Under the pieces are notes generated by a model, which saw only the letters and a list, made by a program, of their open reading frames with translations, was not told the origin of the DNA and searched no databases. Below are positions 52,238 through 61,855 of a stretch of 64,000 nt of DNA, piece after piece. The first letter of the stretch is position 1. Each line of letters opens with the position of its first letter. Position numbers and translations under genes: made by a program. Source of the stretch: Ascoidea rubescens DSM 1968 (taxonomy: Eukaryota; Ascomycota; Saccharomycetes; Ascoideales; Ascoideaceae); contig NW_017962913.1 of the NCBI RefSeq assembly GCF_001661345.1, forward strand, positions 2,678,694 through 2,742,693, in the 5' to 3' direction.

Positions 52238-52723
52238 ATCAATATTTTTAATTTATTTTTAATTTATTTTTTGTTTTTATACTATACTACATCAATTTGT
52301 ACTTTTATATTTGAATGAAAACTTCTACTATTTCTGTTATATGTTTATATTATCTGTATTTGGCTTATTTAAGTGGTGTATATTAAAAACAAATATAATA
52401 AAAAAAACTAAAAAAATTACAAAAAAAATATCAATTAACTATTTAACAAAAATAATTAATTAATTTGCAATAAACTATGAAAAAATTTGGGGAAAATGAA
52501 CAAGTATTATTGCTATCACTAGAAATAAATTTAAAAGGATGAATTTCAAACCAAAAAAAAAGTAGAAAAATCAAGTTGAAGGTGAAATATTTAAATTTAA
52601 CAAAATGTAAAAATAAAATAAAAACAAAGGTAAAAAATTGATTATCAAAATGATTATAAAAATGAAAACAGAAATCAAAACAACAGAACAAAGAAATATA
52701 TATCTATAAAAAATAAAAAAAAT
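52238..52723. terminator. Convergent RRP36/GPA1 3' region
   Basis: AT-rich spacer with TTTTTAATTTATTTTTAATT at about 52247-52266 after RRP36 and A runs near 52395-52425. The 82-codon Phe-rich open stretch (52443-52691) is low-complexity. No gene is seen. Confidence 0.4.
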
Positions 52724-54112
52724 TCAAATTAAGCCCACTGCCTTTAAATTTTTTTGAATCACTATATCTGTAACTGCATTCAAAATGAAATTCATTTGAC
52801 GGGTGTCTGTTGCACAGGTTTCATTGAAATATAACTCTCTTGATGTTTGATTTAATGACTTTAAAGTATTTTCGAAATATTGAATACCATCTTCAGCATT
52901 GCCACTTTCACCAGTATATCCTGGCAAATATCTATTTAGTGGATTGGTTTGAATTTTAACCCTAAACAAATCTGTTTTATTGAGGAAAACGATGATTGGA
53001 GTTTCGTTGAACCATTTACTGTTGACTATACTTTTGAATAACAAAACGCTTTCAACTATCCTATTAACATTATTATCCTCAAATAACTTTTCGTCATATT
53101 CGGAAATAGCTAGCACAAAAATTACTGCGGTAATATCTTTAAAACAGCTCAACCATTTTTTTCTTTCAGATCTTTGTCCACCAACATCAATAACAGTGAA
53201 ATCGGAGCCTTTTATTTGAAAATGTGTCTCAGTGACACCAGTTGTTTTAATACGAGCATTAAGAATATCCTGATCAGTGCAAACATAATCATCATTGGAA
53301 AAACATTCTATTTTATTAAAAATATAATCAATGTTACTGTCAATAGTATATTCATTTCTTCTTGCATAAATTTTTTTAATACCTGAATCATTATTCCATA
53401 AAGATTTAATTGCATGAGCTATTTCAGATTTCGTTGGATCAGGTATGTAATTTTTTCTTCGAGTTCCAGCATCCTTTCGGAAACCACTGATTTTGAGGTT
53501 GATCATATTGTCTTCATTTAAAGCTTGATTGAATTCGTTAATGTTTGAATTGTTATAGTTTTCATCAGTATAGTTATAGAAATTTTGATCATTTTTGAGG
53601 TTTTGATCAGGGGAAGTTTCATCCCAAATTGTATCAGGAGTACCAGTACTTTCTTCCATTCTTTTGAGTTTTGATGTTTCACTATATTTCTCCAAATATT
53701 GATTTAGGAAATTGAAATTAGGATCCGAGTTTTTTTTAATAGAACTTGAAGCTCTAAATATAATTTTTTTATAGTTGAATAATTCTCTATTTTCAAACTT
53801 ATCACAATCCAAATCTATTTTTTTCTCTCTTGCTTGTAAAATTAGTAACTGAAAAGAAGCTATTGCATCACTCCAAATGACAGTTTTATATAGGGTTCTA
53901 TCTTCATTGGTAAAGCCAATATGGTGAAGAATTTTCATTTGTTTTAGTACAGTAGATTTACCACTTTCCCCAGCACCAAGCAAAAGCAACCTGATTGGAT
54001 TTTTGCTGTTTTTCTTTTCTAATAGAAGATTTCTTTCAATTTGTTTGTCAAGCTTTTTAAGTTGGTAGTATGGATCATCAGAATCACTTTCTATGCTTGC
54101 ACCGCAACCCAT
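52724..54112 (-). CDS. GPA1: Heterotrimeric G protein alpha subunit, GPA1 type
   Basis: A 462-residue G-alpha. The true start is the ATG at 54112 giving MGCGAS, with Gly2 and Cys3 for myristoylation and palmitoylation; an upstream 24-codon extension lacks an ATG and would remove this signal. Guanine-nucleotide motifs: GAGESGKST (P loop), RIKTTGVTETHF (switch I), DVGGQRSERKKW (switch II with the catalytic Gln), FLNKTD and TCATDT. The helical domain holds an insertion of about 110 residues, as in S. cerevisiae Gpa1 (472), which together with IAHAIKSLWNNDSGIKKIYARRNEY identifies the pheromone-pathway G-alpha rather than Gpa2. The C-terminus KAVGLI should contact the pheromone receptor. Its presence implies a mating response pathway. 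Confidence 0.96.
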   Translation of the reverse strand: MGCGASIESDSDDPYYQLKKLDKQIERNLLLEKKNSKNPIRLLLLGAGESGKSTVLKQMKILHHIGFTNEDRTLYKTVIWSDAIASFQLLILQAREKKIDLDCDKFENRELFNYKKIIFRASSSIKKNSDPNFNFLNQYLEKYSETSKLKRMEESTGTPDTIWDETSPDQNLKNDQNFYNYTDENYNNSNINEFNQALNEDNMINLKISGFRKDAGTRRKNYIPDPTKSEIAHAIKSLWNNDSGIKKIYARRNEYTIDSNIDYIFNKIECFSNDDYVCTDQDILNARIKTTGVTETHFQIKGSDFTVIDVGGQRSERKKWLSCFKDITAVIFVLAISEYDEKLFEDNNVNRIVESVLLFKSIVNSKWFNETPIIVFLNKTDLFRVKIQTNPLNRYLPGYTGESGNAEDGIQYFENTLKSLNQTSRELYFNETCATDTRQMNFILNAVTDIVIQKNLKAVGLI

Positions 54113-55275
54113 TTTTAAAGATTGGAAATGATAGATATAACGATAGAAAATTTGAAAAGAGCAATCAAATAATTTGGTGAACAAGGAGATGATTTATTAT
54201 AGGTGATCAATTTATTGGAGTTCTTTTTACTTTTTTTTCTTCCTTTAACAAGTTAAAATAAGGTATTAAAAAAATTGGAAAAGATAAATTGAATCAAGTA
54301 ACTTGAAGATTGAAGAATGTTGAAAGGATGATAAAATATCAAGGGATAGAAGAGAATAATAAAGTATTAGTATTAATAATTGATTTTTTAAAGAAAACAA
54401 CTAGGAAAAAAAAACAAGAGTAATGAAAAAAGAAAAGATAAACGACCAAAGAAAAAAAAGTTGAATCAGTAGATTTGAATGTTGTAAATATATATAACAA
54501 AGTTAATAGATCAATAAATAGTGATTGTAATTTATGGCCCGTTTAAAAAGAATATAAATGTATTTAAACAATTAAAGTGATAAAGCTGTAGAGAGAAAGG
54601 GAGTAGCTTGAGTATAATTAGGATGGAAATAAATATATTGATAAAATAGGATTTGAGGCAACTTAAAATGAAACTGTCACAAATTGTAGCATGCGGCCTA
54701 TTTAGGAAATTACATTATTACATCAGAGAAAAGTTCAATAGAAGACAATAAGAGCCGATAGAAAGTGAGATACTCATTTTTGCGAGGAAGTGAGAGCTGG
54801 AGTGGTGAAGTGAGTGGTTGATGGTTGAGAAAAAAAGACGAAATTACTGAAAATAGTAGGAGAGTTGTTAAGACAATATGATAAGAATAGGGAAAGAATA
54901 AAATATAGGGAACAAACACTGATGGTGGCTAGTAATATATTGAAGTGGTTAAACGAGTTGGTCTAAGTTTTGAAACCACCACAAAATTTATTGAGTAGAG
55001 TTGTGAGTTGAATTGATAAACAAGCTTTAGTATTAAGATAAAATTATTTACAGAGGCTAAATATAATTATGATAAGAAGGTAATAGTATTAAAAATAAAG
55101 AGAGTAAAGAGAATATTTGAAGCTATTTACGGATAAGAATATTGAGAGTATTAAGAATGGGGAGATAATTGGGGGGAGGAGGGAGGGCTTGATAGAAAAT
55201 CTAGATTATGGTTGTGATTGTGATTGTGATTATACTTGTGATTATGATTATACTCATAGTTGGGAAGTTTTTTAT
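54113..55275. promoter_or_regulatory. GPA1 upstream region, no gene seen
   Basis: About 1.16 kb. It is purine-rich (GAAAAGA and GATAGA runs) and AT-rich. I searched for the pheromone response element TGAAACA near the GPA1 start and saw only TGAAACT at 54665-54671. At 55198-55258 there is a GATTGTGATTGTGATTATACTT-like imperfect repeat of GATTGT/GATTAT units. No gene or RNA recognised. Confidence 0.45.
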
Positions 55276-56004
55276 TTATTCAGGCAATGGTGGCGAATAG
55301 GTTGGGTTTCTATTGATTAATTTAGAAGAGGTATTGTTTCTATAACTTAGGAAACAGTTCCATAAAATAGATACGATATTGACGGTTAGTAGTCTATGTT
55401 GGACCGGAACTAGAGAGAAATTTAGGAATTGAAAAAAGGGCCAAACAGCCCAGTTAGTCAATAGGGTGACTTTATAGTTATTTAACAAGTTTTCTTTCAA
55501 GTCGTTGAATGATTTATTTTCCAAGAGGGACATGGCGGAATAGTAGAGTGGGATACCAAGTGGAGCAAAGAGTAGTTGGTCGCAAGTGACTCTTGCTAGG
55601 GTATCTAGATTTGATTTGAAATTGGGGTTGTTGATAAAGTAGATTGAGTTTTTGAAGAAAGGGAAATTGATTTTAGGTAGAATCTTGTACCATTTATCAC
55701 CGATAACACTGAAGATTAGACTGCCGTAAATGATGGCTCTAATTGTTCTTTTAATATCATAATGCAAAAGCCAGGAGGCGCGTGAATTATTTTGTTTATT
55801 GGTTTTATTTGGGATAATTGAATCAATTAGAGATGGATTATTTAAAAGTTCAGAAGTATCTTGGGAGATTGTTGAATCTTCAAGTGGAAATAGAAATTGA
55901 GCTAGGACATCACCAGAGCCGAATAAAAAGCCAGTTGTTAGACCATTGGTAATTAAAGGATGATTTTTCAAGGAATTGGAGTAAGCTAAGAAGAACCTTG
56001 ACAT
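55276..56004 (-). CDS. SYM1: Mpv17/PMP22-family inner mitochondrial membrane protein
   Basis: A 242-residue protein of the Mpv17/PXMP2/Sym1 family; yeast Sym1 is needed for growth on ethanol at high temperature and forms a channel in the inner mitochondrial membrane. N-terminus MSRFFLAYSNSLKNHPLITNG and GFLFGSGDVLAQ are characteristic, as are DIKRTIRAIIYGSLIFSVIGDKWY, the RVTCDQLLFAPLGIPLYYSAMSLLE loop and TNWAVWPFFQFLNFSLVPVQHRLL with WNCFLSYRN. Four membrane helices fit the family. A hydrophilic insertion of about 35 residues (…DSTISQDTSELL…NKTNKQNNSRASWL) makes it longer than S. cerevisiae Sym1 (197). It is head-to-head with MRPL17, another mitochondrial gene. Confidence 0.93.
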   Translation of the reverse strand: MSRFFLAYSNSLKNHPLITNGLTTGFLFGSGDVLAQFLFPLEDSTISQDTSELLNNPSLIDSIIPNKTNKQNNSRASWLLHYDIKRTIRAIIYGSLIFSVIGDKWYKILPKINFPFFKNSIYFINNPNFKSNLDTLARVTCDQLLFAPLGIPLYYSAMSLLENKSFNDLKENLLNNYKVTLLTNWAVWPFFQFLNFSLVPVQHRLLTVNIVSILWNCFLSYRNNTSSKLINRNPTYSPPLPE

Positions 56005-56312
56005 TTTTTTGTAGAAATTGTTGAATTGATAAAAAAGAAGAAAAGTAGATACTTAAATCAGTATTAATACTGATCTCTAGTTGCTAATTGTGAACATAAA
56101 ATCGGTTTGTGAAGAGATAAGACCTTTTGAAAGAATCGGATGTAGGCATCCGGGGATTTTGATTGCTGAGTCCGTGGTGCGGCACGTGAGGACGCAAACG
56201 GATTTTCGTCGAGGTTGAAAAATTATTGAAGATTGAAATGGACAGGAAGATAAGAGGATATTGAAAAGTTGCTGGACGAAAATCAGTATTTCGTTGTGGA
56301 GGTCGGTTGAAA
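56005..56312. promoter_or_regulatory. Divergent SYM1/MRPL17 promoter with CACGTG box
   Basis: About 308 bases. CACGTGAG lies at 56183-56190, about 125 bases from the MRPL17 start, in a small GC-rich patch. It is the same E-box type seen at other promoters in the window. No gene. Confidence 0.45.
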
Positions 56313-57335
56313 ATGAGTTCATTAACCAGGAACATATGTATGTTATGATTTTATGATTTTCGATTATTGCGGGATGATGTGTTGGCGGTTTGGTATCAGA
56401 TTCAGCAGACTAACATCGGGTTGTTTTACCATTGACGGTTTTTGATAAATGTTTATGATTTTTATTTTGGAATTAAATCAGTCAATTTAGGAAGCAAAAA
56501 CTTTTCAACATTAAACAGCTGGCGGATTCCAGCAGCGGTTGCTTCAGAGGTTGCTTCAGAGGTATCCAGTCAAGTGGCAGATAGGAGTAAAGCTTCAGAA
56601 TTGAAAAATGTCTATTCGTCGATTTTATTGGCTAGGGCGCCTATTGTGAGCCGAGATTTAAACGAGTTTGAAGAAGCATATTATAAGTACCAAACGGAAT
56701 TGGAAAAGAGGTTGATGTGGACCTTTCCCTCGTATTTCTACTTCAAGAAGGGTTCTTTGAGTGAGAGAAATTTTGTCAAGGCCAACAAGGGCCCAGTTTC
56801 GAGAGTTCCAGACGTGTTTTACCCCAAGGGAGTGCCAGAGATCAGACACAACCGAGAGCGAAGAAGCAAGCAGGAGTTGGTGATTCCCACCCAAAAGTCG
56901 ATGGTTCCCGGCGCACAGGACAGCTTTACGGACGAAATCAGGGCCAACCCCAGGACCACCGAGGCGGACGAAAAGAACGACACGCGCTCATTGGAACGCA
57001 AGCTCTCACGCACACTCTACTTGGTGGTGAACAGCGGCGGCGTGTGGAAGCTCCCCACCTTCGCCGTCACCGACGCGACGCAGCCCTTGCACGTGCAGAC
57101 CGTGCAGCACACGCAGCAGATGTGTCCTCACCGGCTCAACATCCAGACCGTGTCGCACTACCCGGTTGCGGTGTTGAGACCCGCTGACCGCCGCGAGTAC
57201 GTTGTTCTGTCGCACCTCATCGCGGGCCGCTTTGCGCTCGCCGACGAGTACGCGTGGTTGGCGCGGGAGGAGCTCGCGAGCAGGGTCGAGCCGGCCTACT
57301 TTGCCAGCATCGGCCACCTCTTAAGCGCCGTCTAG
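56313..57335 (+). CDS. MRPL17: Mitochondrial ribosomal protein mL46, spliced: exons 56313-56337 and 56482-57335
   Basis: A 292-residue large-subunit mitoribosomal protein with a Nudix fold. The open frame has no usable ATG until residue 90; a 25-base first exon supplies MSSLTRNI, and the intron 56338-56481 (donor GTATGT, branch GACTAAC at 56408-56414, first AG at 56481) joins codon 9 to give MSSLTRNIFNLGSKNFSTLN, a good mitochondrial presequence. The alternative acceptor at 56490 would create an immediate stop, so it is excluded. Conserved parts: APIVSRDLNEFEEAYYKYQT, EKRLMWTFPSYFYFKKGSLS, VFYPKGVPEIRHNRERRSKQ. G+C rises sharply along the gene: the last third is GC-rich (…CGCTCGCCGACGAGTACGCG), with an in-frame CTG at 57207-57209. 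Confidence 0.92.
56338..56481 (+). other. MRPL17 spliceosomal intron (144 bases) after a 25-base first exon
   Basis: Donor GTATGT, branch GACTAAC at 56408-56414 and first downstream AG at 56481. The spliced product gains an ATG and a mitochondrial presequence. Confidence is limited by the tiny exon but the frame check is favourable. Confidence 0.8.
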
Positions 57336-57881
57336 CCCCCCGCTGCCCGCTCCTGTAAATACATGCCGCCGCTGCTGCCACTGCCGCCACACGTGACCTC
57401 GCTGGCGATTTTTCAGCGCAGTGGCAAGCTGGTATATAACCTCCTAAGGTGCTTCTTCTTCTTCCTCTCCTGCTCCTATTTCTTCTTCCTGCTCTTCCTG
57501 CCCTTTGCCTGTGCAATTGTAGACAACTCAGACCTGCTTCTTATTCCCTTCCTGTCTTCTTGTCCTGTCTTGTTTTTTCCTCTCCTATTTCCTAGCAGTG
57601 TGGAAGGAAAAAATTTGCCAAAGCGAAAGAAATAGGTAATTCTTCTTCTTGCCCCCTGCTCCACTGTCTGACTCTCTTTGGTCCTTTAATCTCTCTTGGT
57701 TTTGCGCTTATAGTCTCGTATTTTCCCTTTTTTTTCCACGTTTACTGTCTTTTCTGTTTTTCTATCGAGAAAGAATAAAAACGAAAACCTAATTCCATCC
57801 AAGCTTTATATAAACCACACAACTTCTCCTTTCAACTTCAATTCCAATCGATATTTCCTCCACTCTCTTTTCCTCCCGAAT
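57336..57881 (+). promoter_or_regulatory. CRM1 upstream region
   Basis: 546 bases. The first 100 are GC-rich and continue the MRPL17 island, with CACGTGACC at 57390-57398. The rest is a long CT-rich tract (57445-57680) with TTCTTCTTCC repeats, then A-rich leader up to the ATG. CT-rich tracts before the start are usual for highly expressed yeast genes. No gene is seen. Confidence 0.45.
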
Positions 57882-60800
57882 ATGGACTCAATTCTTGATT
57901 TTTCAAAGGATTTTGACGTCAACGCCCTTGACAAAATCGTCGACACCTTTTACAAAAGCTCAGGCTCTGAACAACAAACTGCTCAAGAAATCCTAACAAA
58001 ATTCAAACAACACCCAAACTCCTGGGAAAATGCCGGTCTCATATTAGAACAATCAAACGACTCAAGATCAAAATTCATAGCCCTATCAATCCTAGAAAAC
58101 CTAATTCAAACAAGATGGATGGCTCTTCCTAACGATCAAAGACTAGGCATTCGAAACTTCCTAGTCAACATGATAATCGCTCTCTGTGAGAACGAAGACC
58201 AGTTCCAAGCTCAAAGATCTCTAATCAACAAATGCGATCTCACCCTCGTCCAAATCTTGAAAAAGGACTGGCCCCACAACTGGCCCCAGTTCATCCCAGA
58301 ACTAGTCGCCTCTTCAAGAGCTGGCTTCAGTGTCTGCGAAAACAACATGATCATCTTGAAATATCTATCCGAAGAAATCTTTGACTACTCTGCTGACCAA
58401 ATGACTCAAAAGAAGACAAAAACACTTAAAGAAAACCTATCAAACGAATTCCAAGAAATCTTCAAACTATGCTACGAAGTCCTCGATAAAGCAAATCAAC
58501 CCTCTTTAATCGTAGAAACCCTATCTGCCCTATCAAGATACCTCCACTGGATTCACTTTGGCTACATCTTTGAAACTAATCTACTAGAACTACTAACAAA
58601 CAAATTCCTATCCCCCCCTGAAACAAGATCAATCACAATCAAATGCCTCATCGAAGTTAGCTCCTTAATTGAGCCCAAATACAACGACAACTTCTTCCTA
58701 ATGTTCCAAAACAGCTTGGAGAAAATTTCACAATTCCTCCCAGTAACAACCGATCTAAGAGATTCCTATAGATTAATATCCGCTACTGAACAAGCCTTTC
58801 TACAAGATCTAGCCATGTTCCTATCAACTTTTCTATCAATTCATATCCTAGACCTAGAAAAACAAGAACTATCCAAATCTATCCTACTAACCGCCAATGA
58901 ATACCTAATCCAACTCTCAAGAATCGACGAAAGAGAACTTTTCAAAATCTGTATCGACTACTGGAGCAAACTCGTCTTTGGCCTATTCACTGAAGTCCAA
59001 AACTTACCTAAAAACGAACTATCCCCAATTCTCCAACTAAGCTTTGGCTCTGCTCTAAATCCTTCCTCGGGCGCTCCAAATCCGGAATATCTAAATAAAT
59101 TCCCCCTAAGAAAACATCTCTACAATGACATACTATCAAAACTAAGACTAGTTGTCATTGAATCAATGGCAAGACCCGAAGAAGTCTTGGTTGTTGAAAA
59201 TGACGAAGGTGAAATCGTCAGAGAATTCGTTAAAGAAAGTGACACAATCACTCTATACAAATCAATGAGAGAACTATTAGTCTACCTAACTCATCTAGAT
59301 GTTCTTGACACTGAGCAAATTATGACTGAAAAACTAGCCAAACAAATCGACGGCACTGAATGGTCATGGCACAACATCAACACCCTCTGTTGGGCAATCG
59401 GCTCAATCTCAGGTACTATGTCTGAAGAAATGGAAAAAAGATTCTTAATCACAGTTATTAAAGACTTGCTAGCACTCACAGAAATGAAAAGAGGTAAAGA
59501 CAATAAAGCCGTCGTCGCTTCAAACATCATGTATATTGTCGGCCAATACCCAAGATTCTTAAAAGCTCACTGGAAATTTCTCAAAACTGTCGTCAACAAG
59601 TTATTCGAATTTATGCATGAAACTCACGAAGGAGTTCAAGATATGGCTTGTGACACCTTTATAAAAATCGCTAAGAAATGTAAAAGACATTTTGTTTGCC
59701 TACAATCAAATGAAGTTGAACCCTTTATCTCAGAAATAATTAAAAATATCCAAGATATCACCGAAGATTTATCTCCTCAACAAGTTCACACCTTTTACGA
59801 AGCATGTGGTATCATTGTTAGCTCTCAAAACAATACTCAAACACAACAAAAATTGATAAGCGATTTAATGTCTCTACCAAATATTGCTTGGGAAGCTATA
59901 GTCCAACAAAGCTCAAATAACTCAAACCTATTAACAAGCAATGAAACCGTCAAAATTATCGCTAGTATCATCAAATCAAATGTAGCCGTTTGTAAGCATC
60001 TAGGTGATGCCTTTTACTCTCAGTTGGGTTTGATATATGTTGATATGCTATCTTTATACAGAGTGGTTAGTGGTATGATCTCTGATACCGTTGCTACTCA
60101 AGGCTTAATTGCCACTAAAACCCCGAAGGTTCGTGGTTTAAGAACAATCAAAAAAGAAGTATTACATCTTGTTGAGGTTTATATATCCGGTGCTGACAAT
60201 AAAGAAGAAATTGTTAAAGATTTAATACGACCATTGTTTGAAGCCGTTTTAGATGATTATAATCGTAACGTTCCCGATGCAAGAGATGCTGAAGTCTTAA
60301 TTTGTATGACCACCGTTGTTGATAAAGTTGGTGAGCTCGTTCCTGAGGGAATTGTTTTAATACTACAAAATGTCTTTGATTGCACAATCAATATGATAAA
60401 CAAAGACTTCACCGAGTATCCCGAACACAGAGTTGAATTTTATAAATTGTTGAAAATAATTAACGAAAAATCATTTATCGCTCTATTACAGTTATCTGGC
60501 AATGACTTCCAACAGTTCATTTCCGCCATCTCATGGGCTTTTCAACATAATAATAGAGAAGTTGAAACCTGCGGTTTACAATTAGGTATCCAATTAATGG
60601 AAAACGTTCAAGAATTAGGCACAACTCCATTTTCAACTGCGTTTTACCAAAATTTCTTTTTCAGAATCTTGGCTGATACCTTTTCGGTTTTAACCGATTC
60701 TGACCATAAATCTGGTTTCCGTTATCAGGCACAATTAATTGGCAAAATGATAAAATTAGTTCAACAAAATGTTATTCAAGTTCCTATATATAATAAAGGT

Positions 60801-61121
60801 GAAGCACCAGAAGGAACATCTAATTCCGTTTACCTTAAACAATTTATTGGAAATATGTTAATAAATGAATTCCCACATTTACAACCGTCTCAAGTGGAAA
60901 ACTTTATTACTGTTTTAATTAATCAACACAATGATCCTAATAAATTTAAGAGTACATTAAGAGACTTTTTAGTTCAACTTAAAGAACTTGGAGGTGACCC
61001 AACTGATTATTTATTTGCTGAAGATAAAGAATCAGAATTACTTGAAAAACAACGTTTAGAAAGGCAAAATGCTATGAAAGTTGGTGGTTTGTTGAAACCA
61101 TCTGAAATGGATGATGATTGA
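57882..61121 (+). CDS. CRM1: Exportin-1 (CRM1), nuclear export receptor
   Basis: A 1079-residue karyopherin that exports proteins with leucine-rich NES together with RanGTP; nearly the full length of S. cerevisiae Crm1 (1084). Aligns from [20 protein letters not shown] through HEAT repeats (…[20 protein letters not shown]…, …[20 protein letters not shown]…, …[20 protein letters not shown]…, …[16 protein letters not shown]…, …[14 protein letters not shown]…) to the tail …[16 protein letters not shown]. In the NES groove, …[20 protein letters not shown]… places Thr at residue 533, where human CRM1 has Cys528 and S. cerevisiae Thr539; leptomycin B would not be expected to bind. The codon use is strongly biased and I found no CTG in the segments read. 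Confidence 0.98.
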   Translation: MDSILDFSKDFDVNALDKIVDTFYKSSGSEQQTAQEILTKFKQHPNSWENAGLILEQSNDSRSKFIALSILENLIQTRWMALPNDQRLGIRNFLVNMIIALCENEDQFQAQRSLINKCDLTLVQILKKDWPHNWPQFIPELVASSRAGFSVCENNMIILKYLSEEIFDYSADQMTQKKTKTLKENLSNEFQEIFKLCYEVLDKANQPSLIVETLSALSRYLHWIHFGYIFETNLLELLTNKFLSPPETRSITIKCLIEVSSLIEPKYNDNFFLMFQNSLEKISQFLPVTTDLRDSYRLISATEQAFLQDLAMFLSTFLSIHILDLEKQELSKSILLTANEYLIQLSRIDERELFKICIDYWSKLVFGLFTEVQNLPKNELSPILQLSFGSALNPSSGAPNPEYLNKFPLRKHLYNDILSKLRLVVIESMARPEEVLVVENDEGEIVREFVKESDTITLYKSMRELLVYLTHLDVLDTEQIMTEKLAKQIDGTEWSWHNINTLCWAIGSISGTMSEEMEKRFLITVIKDLLALTEMKRGKDNKAVVASNIMYIVGQYPRFLKAHWKFLKTVVNKLFEFMHETHEGVQDMACDTFIKIAKKCKRHFVCLQSNEVEPFISEIIKNIQDITEDLSPQQVHTFYEACGIIVSSQNNTQTQQKLISDLMSLPNIAWEAIVQQSSNNSNLLTSNETVKIIASIIKSNVAVCKHLGDAFYSQLGLIYVDMLSLYRVVSGMISDTVATQGLIATKTPKVRGLRTIKKEVLHLVEVYISGADNKEEIVKDLIRPLFEAVLDDYNRNVPDARDAEVLICMTTVVDKVGELVPEGIVLILQNVFDCTINMINKDFTEYPEHRVEFYKLLKIINEKSFIALLQLSGNDFQQFISAISWAFQHNNREVETCGLQLGIQLMENVQELGTTPFSTAFYQNFFFRILADTFSVLTDSDHKSGFRYQAQLIGKMIKLVQQNVIQVPIYNKGEAPEGTSNSVYLKQFIGNMLINEFPHLQPSQVENFITVLINQHNDPNKFKSTLRDFLVQLKELGGDPTDYLFAEDKESELLEKQRLERQNAMKVGGLLKPSEMDDD

Positions 61122-61855
61122 AAAGAATTAATCATTATATCTTGATATATGATATTAATGTTGTATTGTATTTTCATTTATTTTGTTAAAAATTTTCCTT
61201 CTAATTTTTACTTTTTCAAGGTATAAAATTATCTATTAATTACTAACAAATAATGGGTATTGGTTATTCCTTTATCTATTAATTTAAAAAATCACCCTCC
61301 TTTGGCTTCTCTGTTGATTCTTGTTTTTATTTTGTATATTTGTTGTAACATTTATATCCATTAATTTATTTTAATAATTTATTGAAGTTTTTTTCAAACA
61401 TTTTATTTAATTTAAAAAGTATGAAAAAATCAAAAAAATCAAAAAAAAAAACAAAAAACAAAAAAAAATATAAAAAAGATGTAAAAATTTCAAAAAAAAA
61501 AAATTCAACAGAATCAGAAGAAAGAAAAGGTCAAACGACATACACATCCATAATCAGTTTTCGTTATATTTTTAATTTCGTAATCGTAATTATTTTTTAA
61601 ACTAAATTCATACTTATACAGTAATAGAAATTCCTATATAAATTTATATAAAATAATGAATGTTGTTGTCGTCTTTTTAACATAAAGCAATGTACCCCTT
61701 ATGAAGCTGGAAAGAAAAATAAAATCTATTTATTTATTGAAATATACTTGATAGAAATAAAAAATTGGTAATTTAATACAATGGAGTTTTAAAGTGAATA
61801 GGAATATAGTGGAATTGCGATAAGGATTTAGTTAAAACGCAACAGCTCTCGACGT
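61122..61855. other. Convergent CRM1/ELP3 spacer, no gene seen
   Basis: About 730 bases of AT-rich sequence. At 61420-61505 there is a poly-A-dominated stretch (AAAAAATC and AAAAAC units) that translates into Lys-rich low-complexity sequence on the plus strand; I regard it as non-coding. No RNA recognised. Confidence 0.5.

Noticed and set aside
56442-56481. TTG start of MRPL17 within its intron
   Set aside because: No ATG, no presequence quality, and the spliced model explains the N-terminus better.
61382-61600. Lys-rich 72-codon frame downstream of CRM1
   Set aside because: It is a poly-A low-complexity tract.
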